DNA from: an uncultured Bacteroidales bacterium
Lineage (GTDB): Bacteria > Bacteroidota > Bacteroidia > Bacteroidales > UBA932
Direction of reading: 5' to 3'
DNA length: 64,000 bases
Assembly: GCA_944323805.1 (NCBI GenBank)
Contig: CALUTW010000002.1
Coordinates: 143,659 to 207,658, forward strand
Shown here: positions 35,504 through 43,464 of the stretch, in pieces
Position numbering within the stretch: the stretch's first letter is position 1
Layout of the letters: every line of letters starts with the position of its first letter
Notes under the pieces: generated by a model
The model's database searches: none
What the model was told of the DNA's origin: nothing
What the model saw: the letters and a program-made list of their open reading frames with translations, nothing else
Position numbers and translations under genes: made by a program

Positions 35504-36388
35504 TTATCTGCCGTATCTCTTCAGGATATCCCCATAGGCATCAATCCTGCGGTCCCGGAAGAACGGCCATCCCCTGCGGACATATTCTGTCCTGTCAAGG
35601 TCTATGTCAACAACCTTCACCCCTTCTTCCTCTTTGCCGAACTGGGCGAGAATCTCGCCCTGCGGTCCAGTTGCAAATGAGCTGCCCCAGAAGTCAAGCC
35701 CCGAGGTCGTTCCCGACGGGTCATCCTCATGACCTGTACGGTTGACCGTGATGACCGGCAGTCCGTTAGCCACGGAATGTCCCCTCTGGACAAGCTGCCA
35801 CGCATCGCACTGGACTTTCTGCTCCTCTACGGGGTCTGTACCGACTCCGCCGATGGCTGTAGGATAGATCAGCAGCTGCGCCCCGTTCAGGGCCATCAGC
35901 CTTGCTGCCTCGGGATACCACTGGTCCCAGCATACGAGCACACCGAGGATTCCGACAGAAGTCTCTATCGGTCTGAAACCCAAGTCGCCCGGTGTGAAAT
36001 AGAATTTCTCGTAATAGCACGGGTCATCCGGAATGTGCATTTTGCGGTATTTGCCGGCAATCGTGCCGTCCTTTTCGATTACGACAGCCGTATTGTGATA
36101 GATGCCGGCGGTACGGCGCTCGAAGAGAGAAAGCACGAGCACTATGCCGAGTTCTTTCGCCAATGCCCCGAATGTCTCCGTGGACGGTCCGGGTATCGGT
36201 TCAGCGAGATCACAGAGCGCCGCATTCTCGGTCTGACAGAAATACACGGAATTGTGAAGTTCCTGCAGTACAACAAGCTGCGCCCCCTGTGCGGCACATT
36301 TTCTGATATTGCCCTTGAGCTTTTCAATATTGGCAGCAATGTCTGTCCCGCACGACTGCTGCACCATTCCTACTTTAAGTATATTCAT
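35504..36388 (-). CDS. aguB: N-carbamoylputrescine amidohydrolase AguB (nitrilase family)
   Basis: Hydrolyses N-carbamoylputrescine to putrescine, CO2 and ammonia. The 294-residue nitrilase-superfamily protein has the Glu-Lys-Cys triad at Glu43 (LQELHN), Lys116 (KYRKMHIPDD) and Cys153 (VCWDQWYPE). The WDQWYPE form of the cysteine box is typical of AguB. It lies 80 nt downstream of aguA, giving the complete agmatine-to-putrescine route. Confidence 0.95.
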   Translation of the reverse strand: MNILKVGMVQQSCGTDIAANIEKLKGNIRKCAAQGAQLVVLQELHNSVYFCQTENAALCDLAEPIPGPSTETFGALAKELGIVLVLSLFERRTAGIYHNTAVVIEKDGTIAGKYRKMHIPDDPCYYEKFYFTPGDLGFRPIETSVGILGVLVCWDQWYPEAARLMALNGAQLLIYPTAIGGVGTDPVEEQKVQCDAWQLVQRGHSVANGLPVITVNRTGHEDDPSGTTSGLDFWGSSFATGPQGEILAQFGKEEEGVKVVDIDLDRTEYVRRGWPFFRDRRIDAYGDILKRYGR

Positions 36389-36468
36389 TTTCTGTTTCCC
36401 TGTTATTCAAGTTTATAAATTCCTGCCGTTTCCTTGGTTTATGCCTGTCTCTTCAGGCAAACCCGCTG

Positions 36469-37515
36469 TCACTCTGTCCTGAGATACCCTTCCGGGAACT
36501 GCATCGTAACGCAATGCAGAGAACCGTGGCCCGAGAGCAGGGCGCGGCAGTCGACCACCCTCACTTCCCTGTCAGGGAACACCTCCTGCAGCCTCGTCCG
36601 TGCAATTTCATCTTTCGGGGAATCAGCACCGGGCACAAGGACACCTCCATTCACAATCAGGAAATTGGCATATGATGCCGGAAGCCTGTAGTCATCCAGC
36701 CAGAGGGGGTCAGGCAGCGGAAGGGGAACAAGCCTGTACGGCTTCCCGTCGGCAGTCCTGAATGTCTCCAGCTGCTTCTCCATGGCGTCGAGCTCAGCGA
36801 AATTGTCATCGTCCGGGTCTTCGCACTTCGTATATGCTATCGTGTCCGGAGAGCAGAAGCGGGCCAGGATATCCACATGGCTGTCAGTGTCATCGCCTAT
36901 TATTCCCCCATGGTCGAGCCACAGGATACGGGACAGCCCGAACGCCCCCTTCAGTTCGTCTTCAATCTCTTCCCTGGACAGATATTCGTTGCGGTTTACA
37001 GAACACAGGCAGGAAGCCGTCGTCAGCAATGTCCCCTGCCCGTCGGTATCTATGCTTCCGCCCTCCAGCACATAAGGTCGCATATCCACCCCGAGCACAT
37101 CATCATTGAATGCCCCCTGTGAAAATATGTTTCTTGTAAGCTGGTTGTCCAGGTCGGAGGCAAACTTCAGCCCCCAGCCGTTGAAAACGAAGTCATACAG
37201 GTACTTCTCCCCGTTGTCGCCGAATACCGAGATACCGCCATGATCCCTTGCCCAAGTGTCATTGAGCGGAGCCTCGCGGAAAAGGATACGGCTGACATCC
37301 AGGGACATCCCCGTCCTGGCACACACCTCGGCAATATCGGCCATGGCCTCCCCGATATCCCTCGCCACTATCATCAGAGGCTCGAAGTCCAGGATATTGC
37401 TCGCAATATCCACATAGCACTCCAGCACCTTGTCAATCATGTACCATTCGGTATCCCTGTGCGGCCATGTAAGCTGAACGCCGCTCTGTCTTTCCCATTC
37501 TGCAGGAAGTCTCAT
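36469..37515 (-). CDS. aguA: Agmatine deiminase AguA
   Basis: Converts agmatine to N-carbamoylputrescine and ammonia. The 348-residue peptidylarginine-deiminase-fold protein has EWERQSGVQLTWPH at the start, NDTWARDHG, a VLEGGSIDTDGQGTLLTT segment, DDTDSHVD with the catalytic His region, and the catalytic Cys335 in GHGSLHCVTMQ. It is the first structural gene of the operon and is preceded by a promoter and a possible 43-codon leader ORF whose TGA overlaps this ATG. Confidence 0.96.
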   Translation of the reverse strand: MRLPAEWERQSGVQLTWPHRDTEWYMIDKVLECYVDIASNILDFEPLMIVARDIGEAMADIAEVCARTGMSLDVSRILFREAPLNDTWARDHGGISVFGDNGEKYLYDFVFNGWGLKFASDLDNQLTRNIFSQGAFNDDVLGVDMRPYVLEGGSIDTDGQGTLLTTASCLCSVNRNEYLSREEIEDELKGAFGLSRILWLDHGGIIGDDTDSHVDILARFCSPDTIAYTKCEDPDDDNFAELDAMEKQLETFRTADGKPYRLVPLPLPDPLWLDDYRLPASYANFLIVNGGVLVPGADSPKDEIARTRLQEVFPDREVRVVDCRALLSGHGSLHCVTMQFPEGYLRTE

Positions 37516-37643
37516 CTTCTGACACTTTTATTGACATCCATAAACCGGCCCGGACGCATGCCGCAATCCGGATACCCTTTCAGAAAACGAGGCCAACCAT
37601 TTGCGGTCAGCCCCTCCCGAAAAGTTTTTACGGCCAAAATCAT
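37512..37643 (-). CDS. Possible 43-codon leader ORF in the aguA 5' region
   Basis: The ORF starts ATG ATT TTG at 37643, about 18 nt after the predicted transcription start, and stops at a TGA overlapping the aguA start codon (ATGA). The peptide begins MILAVKTFREGL, includes ANGWPRF and GYPDCGMRPGRFM, and ends in two arginines. It fills the whole leader. Its codons are less G/C-rich at third positions than the neighbours', so coding is not certain. The same stretch can fold: CCGGA and TCCGG pair around a 12-nt loop. It could be a regulatory leader peptide, a structured RNA element or chance. Confidence 0.4.
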   Translation of the reverse strand: MILAVKTFREGLTANGWPRFLKGYPDCGMRPGRFMDVNKSVRR

Positions 37644-37668
37644 AGTTAAGCATATCACGGCCGCAGTG

Positions 37669-37700
37669 CAAATATACTAATAAGCCGAGAGCATAGCAAA
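37669..37700 (-). promoter_or_regulatory. Promoter of the aguA-aguB-purT operon
   Basis: On the minus strand, TTTG (37700-37697), 20 nt, then TATATTTG (37676-37669). This fits the Bacteroides -33/-7 consensus. The start of transcription would be near 37662, giving a leader of about 145 nt before aguA. Confidence 0.75.
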
Positions 37701-37718
37701 TTTATTTGGCCGGTCCTG

Positions 37719-38120
37719 CTATAACCCGAACAGGTTCCTGAACACCCACCACAGGAGCAGGAGAGCCAGCACCGTCAGGATTACCGGGAGACTGTTGACC
37801 TTGGCATAGAATCCCGGGAACTGTCTCCTCAGCAGGAACGCGGCGGCCAGCGTTGCAAGGAACGGCACAGACAGGACAAGTGCGGCATTGAACCGCAAAG
37901 CCTCCCCTATATGCAGATGCACAAGCTCATGCAATGCCCTCTGCGAACCGCATCCCGGACATTTCAGCCCCGTAAGAAGAAAGAACGGGCATTTCGGGAA
38001 CAGGACCGAAGAGGCAGGGTCGAACAGATAAAGGACCAGCAATACTCCGGCAGCAGCAAGAACAGCAGTGACCGACAGGGCAGCCATGCAGGCCTTACGG
38101 TTCCCGGATACATGTATCAT
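37719..38120 (-). CDS. DUF2752 small membrane protein
   Basis: A 133-residue membrane protein with three predicted helices (about 12-32, 75-95, 110-130). It has the DUF2752 hallmark CPFFLLTGLKCPGCGSQRALHEL at about 43-65, in which three Cys may bind a metal or form a redox site. Function is unknown. It is 2 nt downstream of the CD225 gene and follows the TM2 gene, forming a three-gene set of small envelope proteins. Confidence 0.85.
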   Translation of the reverse strand: MIHVSGNRKACMAALSVTAVLAAAGVLLVLYLFDPASSVLFPKCPFFLLTGLKCPGCGSQRALHELVHLHIGEALRFNAALVLSVPFLATLAAAFLLRRQFPGFYAKVNSLPVILTVLALLLLWWVFRNLFGL

Positions 38121-38122
38121 GG

Positions 38123-38512
38123 TCAGATCGAGTACAGGCTGTTATCCCACCATGTCGCCCATGAGACTCCGGCAACAATCAGGATGATATACGCCAGCCA
38201 CAGCAGGAGCATCGAGAAAAGTCCAAGCAGGGACCATGTCCTTGCCTTGCGGGAAAAGTCACGCGCCTCCTCGTATCGTCCGGAATTCCAGTACGAATCC
38301 ACCTTTGCCGCATAGACAATGCCTACGATGCCGAACGGCACGCAGCAGAATATGGTTACAAGGATGGACAGCAGCAGGTAAGTAGAAGGTCTCGTCCCCT
38401 GTGCAGCGGCATTATACTGCTCTACAACAGGATTCACGGTCTGGTCGCAACCGCAGCTTGTGCAGAATCTTGAACCTTCCGGAAGTTCCGCACCGCAATT
38501 TTTACAGAACAT
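38123..38512 (-). CDS. Zinc-ribbon plus CD225/dispanin-domain membrane protein
   Basis: A 129-residue protein with an N-terminal zinc ribbon (MFCKNCGAELPEGSRFCTSCG; two CxxC pairs) and a C-terminal CD225 domain. The latter includes PSTYLLLSILVTIFCCVPFGIVGIVYAAKVDSYW-like residues (about 43-77) followed by a basic amphipathic stretch and a second helix (about 95-120). CD225 is the domain of eukaryotic IFITM proteins and of poorly known bacterial membrane proteins. Role unknown. Confidence 0.85.
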   Translation of the reverse strand: MFCKNCGAELPEGSRFCTSCGCDQTVNPVVEQYNAAAQGTRPSTYLLLSILVTIFCCVPFGIVGIVYAAKVDSYWNSGRYEEARDFSRKARTWSLLGLFSMLLLWLAYIILIVAGVSWATWWDNSLYSI

Positions 38513-38550
38513 AATCAGGTCTTTAAATAATCACACTTCATGGTCCAGTG

Positions 38551-38970
38551 TCAGAACAACGGGAAAGTGCTGTCATTCCCGACATACTTTCCTCTGAACG
38601 CCTCGTCTGTCATCGTGAGCATCAATACACCCTGGATAAACATTACCACCTGCCATATTCCGCAGGACACCAGGGTAAAGACGATGGACAGGATACCTGC
38701 GACGGTCTTCCCCATATAGAAATAGTGTATACCGAGACCGCCGAGAAAAATAGCCAGCAGTCCGGCGACAATCTTGTCCTTTTCATACGGTGCCCGCAGA
38801 TCCGGGGACACCGGAGCACCGCAATGAGGACAGAACGTTGCATTGGCAGGCATCTTACCTCCGCATCTCTGACAGAACGACTCCCTTGCCACAGGAGCCC
38901 CGCAATGTGGACATGACGCAGCAGAATCTGATATCTGCTGTCCGCACTCCTTACAATTAACCAAAGCCAT
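38551..38970 (-). CDS. Double zinc-ribbon TM2-domain protein
   Basis: A 139-residue protein with two zinc ribbons in tandem (NCKECGQQISDSAASCPHCG and FCQRCGGKMPANATFCPHCG). A TM2 domain follows (about 66-120): IVAGLLAIFLGGLGIHYFYMG with the DRF-like turn, then a second helix. TM2 proteins are widespread and poorly understood. It is the first gene of the set with CD225 and DUF2752, 38 nt upstream of the former. Confidence 0.87.
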   Translation of the reverse strand: MALVNCKECGQQISDSAASCPHCGAPVARESFCQRCGGKMPANATFCPHCGAPVSPDLRAPYEKDKIVAGLLAIFLGGLGIHYFYMGKTVAGILSIVFTLVSCGIWQVVMFIQGVLMLTMTDEAFRGKYVGNDSTFPLF

Positions 38971-38992
38971 ATTTCATCAAGATTTATCTATG

Positions 38993-39022
38993 TAAAGATA
39001 GCAAATATTGTCCATTATACAA
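38993..39022 (-). promoter_or_regulatory. Probable promoter of the TM2-CD225-DUF2752 set
   Basis: On the minus strand, TTG (39022-39020), 19 nt, then TATCTTTA (39000-38993), 22 nt upstream of the ATG. The last base of the -7 box differs from consensus. Confidence 0.5.
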
Positions 39023-39053
39023 TATCCGCGGCAGATATTTCCTGGCGGCAGAC

Positions 39054-40046
39054 TTACCTGCAGCGGAGTGTGATGACAGTGATTTCAGGCGGCACTCCGA
39101 TCCGGGCAGGAAATATCGTCTCGCCGAGTCCGTCATTGACATAAAGGTATTGCACGCCCATGGAAGACTCCTCCTGATACAGGCCGCTGTTTTCCCTGAA
39201 GACGAGCCTGCTCGGTTCCAGCCCGAAGAACGAGAACTGCGCATTGTGCGTATGACCGGACAGGGTCAGCCCTATATCCGTCCTGCCGAGCACTTCCGAG
39301 CGCCAATGTGTCGGGTCATGGGAAAGCAATATCTTGAAATCCCCTGCCGCCCCGGTCAAGGCCCTGTCAAGGTTGCCATGGGTCTCGAAACGCGGCATTG
39401 CCGAGATATTCTCTACACCGATGACAGAAATGATATCCTCTCCGTCAGCACCTGCCCTTGTCAATTCAATATGGCTGTCGTCAAGCAGATGCCAGCCCAT
39501 AGCGGACTCATATCCACGTATTTCCGCCACGGCAGCCTCTCTCATGGCCTGTGTCGGCCACTCGCTGTAGGGGCAATAGTCGTGGTTACCCATTACAGAC
39601 ACGACCCCATCCCTTGCCTTGAGACGGGAAAGGATTTCCATGCATGGTGCAATCTCGTCAGGGTACGAAGTCACGAGGTCCCCCGTAAACATGATAATGT
39701 CCGGTCCCAGGTCATTTATCCTGTCCACGGCCCTGGACAGCGACCCCAACCTGTGACGGAAAGACCGCAGATGCAGGTCCGATATATGGACAATCCTGTA
39801 CCCGTCGAATGACTCCGGCAAGCGTTCCGAGACAATCCCGGTCTGACGGACCACATAGATGTTCCGCTCTACAAGCCAGCCGTACAGGATAAGTGCAGGA
39901 GGAAGGAGCAACGCCCACAGCCCGCCTTTGAATACCGCGGCAAACGATGCCCCGAAGATGCAGGCAATCCCGGCGGCAAGCAATATCAGCAGCAGAATAA
40001 TCACGCCCGAAAAAAGCAGGGCGAAAAACACAGACAAGAATTCCAT
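39054..40046 (-). CDS. Membrane-anchored metallophosphoesterase
   Basis: A 330-residue calcineurin-like phosphoesterase, from ATG 40046 (a GTG 33 nt upstream is possible). It has two N-terminal hydrophobic helices (about 5-60) and then the dimetal motifs: HISDLHL, FTGDLV, MGNHD, an ILLSHDP histidine and SGHTHNAQ. This layout is that of YkuE/YaeI-like proteins; some members hydrolyse UDP-2,3-diacylglucosamine or phospholipids, but no substrate can be assigned here. It stands alone on the minus strand, upstream of the divergent acetyltransferase. Confidence 0.88.
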   Translation of the reverse strand: MEFLSVFFALLFSGVIILLLILLAAGIACIFGASFAAVFKGGLWALLLPPALILYGWLVERNIYVVRQTGIVSERLPESFDGYRIVHISDLHLRSFRHRLGSLSRAVDRINDLGPDIIMFTGDLVTSYPDEIAPCMEILSRLKARDGVVSVMGNHDYCPYSEWPTQAMREAAVAEIRGYESAMGWHLLDDSHIELTRAGADGEDIISVIGVENISAMPRFETHGNLDRALTGAAGDFKILLSHDPTHWRSEVLGRTDIGLTLSGHTHNAQFSFFGLEPSRLVFRENSGLYQEESSMGVQYLYVNDGLGETIFPARIGVPPEITVITLRCR

Positions 40047-40164
40047 GGCATTCAGAAAAACACACGCGTCCGGCACCACTGTCCGACACCGGACAAAACA
40101 GGGACAAAATTAGCAAAACCTGCCGGTTTTGTGCAAACCGGACAAAAAACCGGGATATTATATG

Positions 40165-40172
40165 TAAGTTTG
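40165..40172 (+). promoter_or_regulatory. Probable -7 element for the acetyltransferase-folP pair
   Basis: TAAGTTTG lies 25 nt upstream of the ATG at 40198. Upstream are a perfect 7-bp stem (CCGGTTT/AAACCGG, 40123-40141) and two copies of CCGGACAAAA (40089 and 40138). No clear -33 box. Confidence 0.45.
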
Positions 40173-40197
40173 CAGGATGCAATCACGACATACGGAA

Positions 40198-40752
40198 ATG
40201 ACAGAAAAAGAAAAGGCCGCAGCAGGAATGCTGTATGATGCAAACTATGACAGGACCCTTCTTGCAGAGATGGCTGAATGCAGGGAGAAATGCTTCAGGC
40301 TCAACTCGACTCCGCCATCTGAAGACACGGAAAGGAAAGCCCTTATCAGGGGACTTCTCGGGAGAACAGGGGAGAACTTCGAGATACGCTCCCCTTTCCA
40401 GTGCGACTACGGCTACAACATTGAAGTCGGGGAAAACTTCTTCATGAACTTCAACTGCGTGATTCTCGACGGAGCCAAGGTCACTTTCGGGGACAACGTA
40501 TTCATTGCTCCAGGCTGTGCATTCTACACTGCAGGCCATCCTCTCGATGCGGAACAACGCAACAAGGGGCTGGAATACGCCCTGCCGATCAGAGTCGGGG
40601 ACAATGTATGGATTGGCGGCAATGTCATTGTCCTGCCTGGCGTGACCATCGGCGACAACTGCGTCATCGGAGCTGGAAGTGTCGTTACCAGAGACATACC
40701 GTCCGGCACAGTCGCAGCCGGTAATCCGTGCCGGGTACTGAAAAAGGTCTGA
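40198..40752 (+). CDS. Maltose/galactoside-type sugar O-acetyltransferase (LacA/Maa family)
   Basis: A 184-residue left-handed beta-helix acetyl-CoA-dependent acetyltransferase. An N-terminal Mac domain (EKAAAGMLYDANYD...) precedes hexapeptide repeats containing NFFMNFNCVILDGAKVTFG, the active-site FYTAGHPLDAEQR (His at about 115) and the closing IGAGSVVTRDIPSGTVAAGNPCRVLKK. ATG 40198 was preferred to 40177 because the latter would lie on the predicted transcription start. The natural acceptor sugar is unknown. It is 2 nt before folP. Confidence 0.92.
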   Translation: MTEKEKAAAGMLYDANYDRTLLAEMAECREKCFRLNSTPPSEDTERKALIRGLLGRTGENFEIRSPFQCDYGYNIEVGENFFMNFNCVILDGAKVTFGDNVFIAPGCAFYTAGHPLDAEQRNKGLEYALPIRVGDNVWIGGNVIVLPGVTIGDNCVIGAGSVVTRDIPSGTVAAGNPCRVLKKV

Positions 40753-40754
40753 AT

Positions 40755-41609
40755 ATGGAGGGAAGCATGAAAATGACCGGGACAGGACAGGAAAACAAAA
40801 GGAAGATACAGATAATGGGAATCGTCAATCTTACCGGCGATTCCTATTTTGCACCGAGCAGATGCCTCGGGACGGACGGCATGCCGGACATCGGCAGGAC
40901 TGTCGAGACTGTCGGGAAAATGCTATCGGAAGGTGCGGATATCATCGACATAGGGGCATGCTCCACAAGGCCCGGTTCAGTACCGGTCGGAGAGGAGGAA
41001 GAATGGAGAAGACTCGCCCCCGTACTCAAGGCTGTAAAGGAGACGTTTCCGGATGCAGCAGTCTCCATCGACACATGGTGGAGTTCCGTGGCCAGAAAAG
41101 CCTGTGACCTCATCGGGGACTTCATAGTAAACGACATATCCGCAGGCGAGGATGATCCGGACATGCTGCGCACTGTCGGGGAGCTCGGGCTCGGATATGT
41201 GGCAATGCACAAGAGAGGCACGCCCTCAACGATGCAGGACCTCTGCAATTACGCCGATGTGACCGGGGAGGTGCTGCTGTATTTCAGGCAATTTGCAGAA
41301 AGGGCCGACAGGGCAGGCATCAGGGACTGGATACTGGATCCCGGATTCGGATTCGCCAAGACCGTGGACCAGAACTGGCAGCTGCTCCGCGAGCTTGACA
41401 GGCTCAAGGCCCCCGGGCATAAGATACTTGTAGGCGTCTCGAGGAAGAGCATGATTTACCGGCTCTTCGGCATTACCCCTGAAGAATCCCTCCCGCAGAC
41501 CCAGGTCCTGCATCTTGCCGCCCTGGAAAGAGGGGCGGATATCCTCCGCGTGCATGACGTCGCCGAGGCTGCAAGGACCGTTGCCGCCTACATTAGACTG
41601 AACGGCTGA
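40755..41609 (+). CDS. folP: Dihydropteroate synthase FolP
   Basis: Joins p-aminobenzoate to hydroxymethyl-dihydropterin pyrophosphate in folate synthesis; the target of sulfonamides. The 284-residue TIM barrel has MGIVNLTGDSYF (the family has NVTPDSF), GADIIDIGACSTRPGS, SIDTW, NDIS, the DPGFGFAKT pterin-binding segment, VGVSRKSM and RVHDV. It starts 2 nt after the acetyltransferase stop; ATGs at 40767 and 40773 are alternative starts. Confidence 0.95.
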   Translation: MEGSMKMTGTGQENKRKIQIMGIVNLTGDSYFAPSRCLGTDGMPDIGRTVETVGKMLSEGADIIDIGACSTRPGSVPVGEEEEWRRLAPVLKAVKETFPDAAVSIDTWWSSVARKACDLIGDFIVNDISAGEDDPDMLRTVGELGLGYVAMHKRGTPSTMQDLCNYADVTGEVLLYFRQFAERADRAGIRDWILDPGFGFAKTVDQNWQLLRELDRLKAPGHKILVGVSRKSMIYRLFGITPEESLPQTQVLHLAALERGADILRVHDVAEAARTVAAYIRLNG

Positions 41610-41704
41610 CCTGCCTTTGCCAAGGACAGTATCTTCCCCTACGCACAGGGTACAAATATTCCCGATTTTGACAGGCCGGCATATCCTGATTGGGAATCTT
41701 TGCT

Positions 41705-41712
41705 TATCTTTG
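41705..41712 (+). promoter_or_regulatory. Probable -7 element of the purB promoter
   Basis: TATCTTTG matches TAnnTTTG, 24 nt upstream of the purB ATG. No good -33 box at the usual distance. Confidence 0.5.
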
Positions 41713-41735
41713 CCACCTGAAAAAACACACAGGCA

Positions 41736-43076
41736 ATGGACAATCACGCATTATTGGCAGTCTCCCCTATCGACGGCAGATATGCCGGACAGACAGCTGT
41801 CCTGAGGAATTATTTCAGCGAATTTGCCCTGATACGTTACAGGGTGCGCGTCGAAATCGAATATTTCATCGCTCTCTGCGAGATTCCGCTTCCGCAGCTT
41901 GCAGACTTCGACCGCAGCCGGTTCGAGGCTCTCAGGGACATATACAGGAACATGGGACCCGAGGATGCGGCAAAGGTCAAGGATATCGAAAAGATAACCA
42001 ACCACGACGTGAAAGCCGTGGAATATTATATAAAGGACAGGTTCAAGGAGATGGGCATCATGAAATGGGGCGAATTCGTCCATTTCGGGCTCACATCCCA
42101 GGACATCAACAACACGTCTGTACCCCTTTCGCTCAAGGAAGCCCTGCATGAAGCATATCTTCCTCTGATGCAGGAAGTCCTCGGGACAATCCGGAGCATG
42201 GCCGAGGAATGGAAGGACATCCCTATGCTGGCCAAGACACATGGCCAGCCTGCATCCCCTACCCGCGTAGGGAAAGAGTTCAAGGTATTCCAGGTCCGTA
42301 TCGAGGAGCAACTGCGCCAGTTCGACAGCCTCACTTTCCCGGCAAAGTTCGGCGGGGCTACAGGCAACATGAATGCACACAAGGTCGCCTATCCCGGTAT
42401 AGACTGGATTGATTTCGGCAACAGGTTCGTGGCTTCACTCGGACTGAAAAGGTCATTCCCGACCACCCAGATAGAGCACTATGACAATCTTGCCGCGATA
42501 TTCGACAACATTCGCAGGATCAACACGATACTGATAGATTTCTGCCGCGACATATGGACCTACATCTCCATGGAGTACTTCAGGCAGAAAGTCAACAAGA
42601 ACGAAGTCGGGTCATCGGCAATGCCGCACAAGGTAAATCCGATAGACTTCGAGAATGCGGAAGGGAATCTCGGGATGGCCGATGCCGTATTCACGCACCT
42701 GTCGATGAAACTGCCTGTCTCCAGGCTTCAGAGAGATCTGACGGACTCCACGGTACTGAGGAATGTCGGCGTACCTGTCGCACACACGATGATAGCCCTG
42801 AATTCCCTGAAGAAAGGCCTCGGCAAGCTCATCCTCAACGAAAAGGCCATCGAAGCTGACCTCGAGCGCAACTGGGCAGTAGTAGCAGAAGCGCTCCAGA
42901 CTATTCTGCGCAGGGAAAATTATCCTAATCCTTACGAGACACTGAAAGCCCTTACACGCACAGGCGCGGCCATTACCCATGAAACAATCGCCGACTTCAT
43001 TGAAAAGCTCGATGTCAGCGAAAGCGTAAAGGCGGAAATGAGGGCAATCACCCCTATGACATACACGGGATTCTGA
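41736..43076 (+). CDS. purB: Adenylosuccinate lyase PurB
   Basis: Cleaves SAICAR and adenylosuccinate, giving fumarate, in purine synthesis. The 446 residues belong to the fumarase/aspartase superfamily: ALLAVSPIDGRYAGQT at the start, TNHDVKAVEYYIKD, HFGLTSQDINNTSVP, KTHGQPASPTRVGKE and the signature loop GSSAMPHKVNPIDFENAEGN. Length and order are those of the E. coli-type enzyme. It ends 1 nt before the end of the convergent ftsB gene with no visible terminator. Confidence 0.97.
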   Translation: MDNHALLAVSPIDGRYAGQTAVLRNYFSEFALIRYRVRVEIEYFIALCEIPLPQLADFDRSRFEALRDIYRNMGPEDAAKVKDIEKITNHDVKAVEYYIKDRFKEMGIMKWGEFVHFGLTSQDINNTSVPLSLKEALHEAYLPLMQEVLGTIRSMAEEWKDIPMLAKTHGQPASPTRVGKEFKVFQVRIEEQLRQFDSLTFPAKFGGATGNMNAHKVAYPGIDWIDFGNRFVASLGLKRSFPTTQIEHYDNLAAIFDNIRRINTILIDFCRDIWTYISMEYFRQKVNKNEVGSSAMPHKVNPIDFENAEGNLGMADAVFTHLSMKLPVSRLQRDLTDSTVLRNVGVPVAHTMIALNSLKKGLGKLILNEKAIEADLERNWAVVAEALQTILRRENYPNPYETLKALTRTGAAITHETIADFIEKLDVSESVKAEMRAITPMTYTGF

Positions 43077-43077
43077 A

Positions 43078-43395
43078 TCACTTCTCTATAATGTAGACAT
43101 CATCGCCAGGCTCAGCAAGATTGAATTGCTCCCTGGCGAATTTTTCTAGTGTATCCCTGTCGGAGGTCAGCATCCTGATACGTTCATCCATATCCCTTAT
43201 CTGGCGCTTGTACTCCTCGATCTGCCTTTCATGACGGACTATCTGCACCTTGGCCCCGATCCAATGTATGACATTGTTCCCCGGCCAGAAAACCATTACG
43301 AAGAGGAAAATGATACCTGTCCCGAGTACAAATCCGAAGAATCGCCCATGGGGTCCTCTGAATATTTTTTTCCTGCTGTCCAAAATTAAATTCAT
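43078..43395 (-). CDS. Septum-formation initiator FtsB/DivIC
   Basis: A 105-residue bitopic divisome protein: basic N-terminus, one transmembrane helix (about 21-38, FVLGTGIIFLFVMVFW), a coiled coil (about 50-88, RQIEEYKRQIRDMDERIRML) and the conserved C-terminal FAREQFNLAEPGDDVYIIE, the FtsB/DivIC signature. It would form a complex with FtsL and FtsQ. A minus-strand TATTTTTG at 43411-43404 may be its -7 box, leaving almost no leader. Confidence 0.9.
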   Translation of the reverse strand: MNLILDSRKKIFRGPHGRFFGFVLGTGIIFLFVMVFWPGNNVIHWIGAKVQIVRHERQIEEYKRQIRDMDERIRMLTSDRDTLEKFAREQFNLAEPGDDVYIIEK

Positions 43396-43464
43396 ATTTT
43401 CTGCAAAAATAGTTATTTTTGAAAGATAAATGCCAAAATAGCTAACACTAACATACTCAAAATT

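Noticed and set aside
41650..41705. Terminator between folP and purB
   Set aside because: ATTCCC/GGGAAT arms are short, far apart and not followed by a U-tract.
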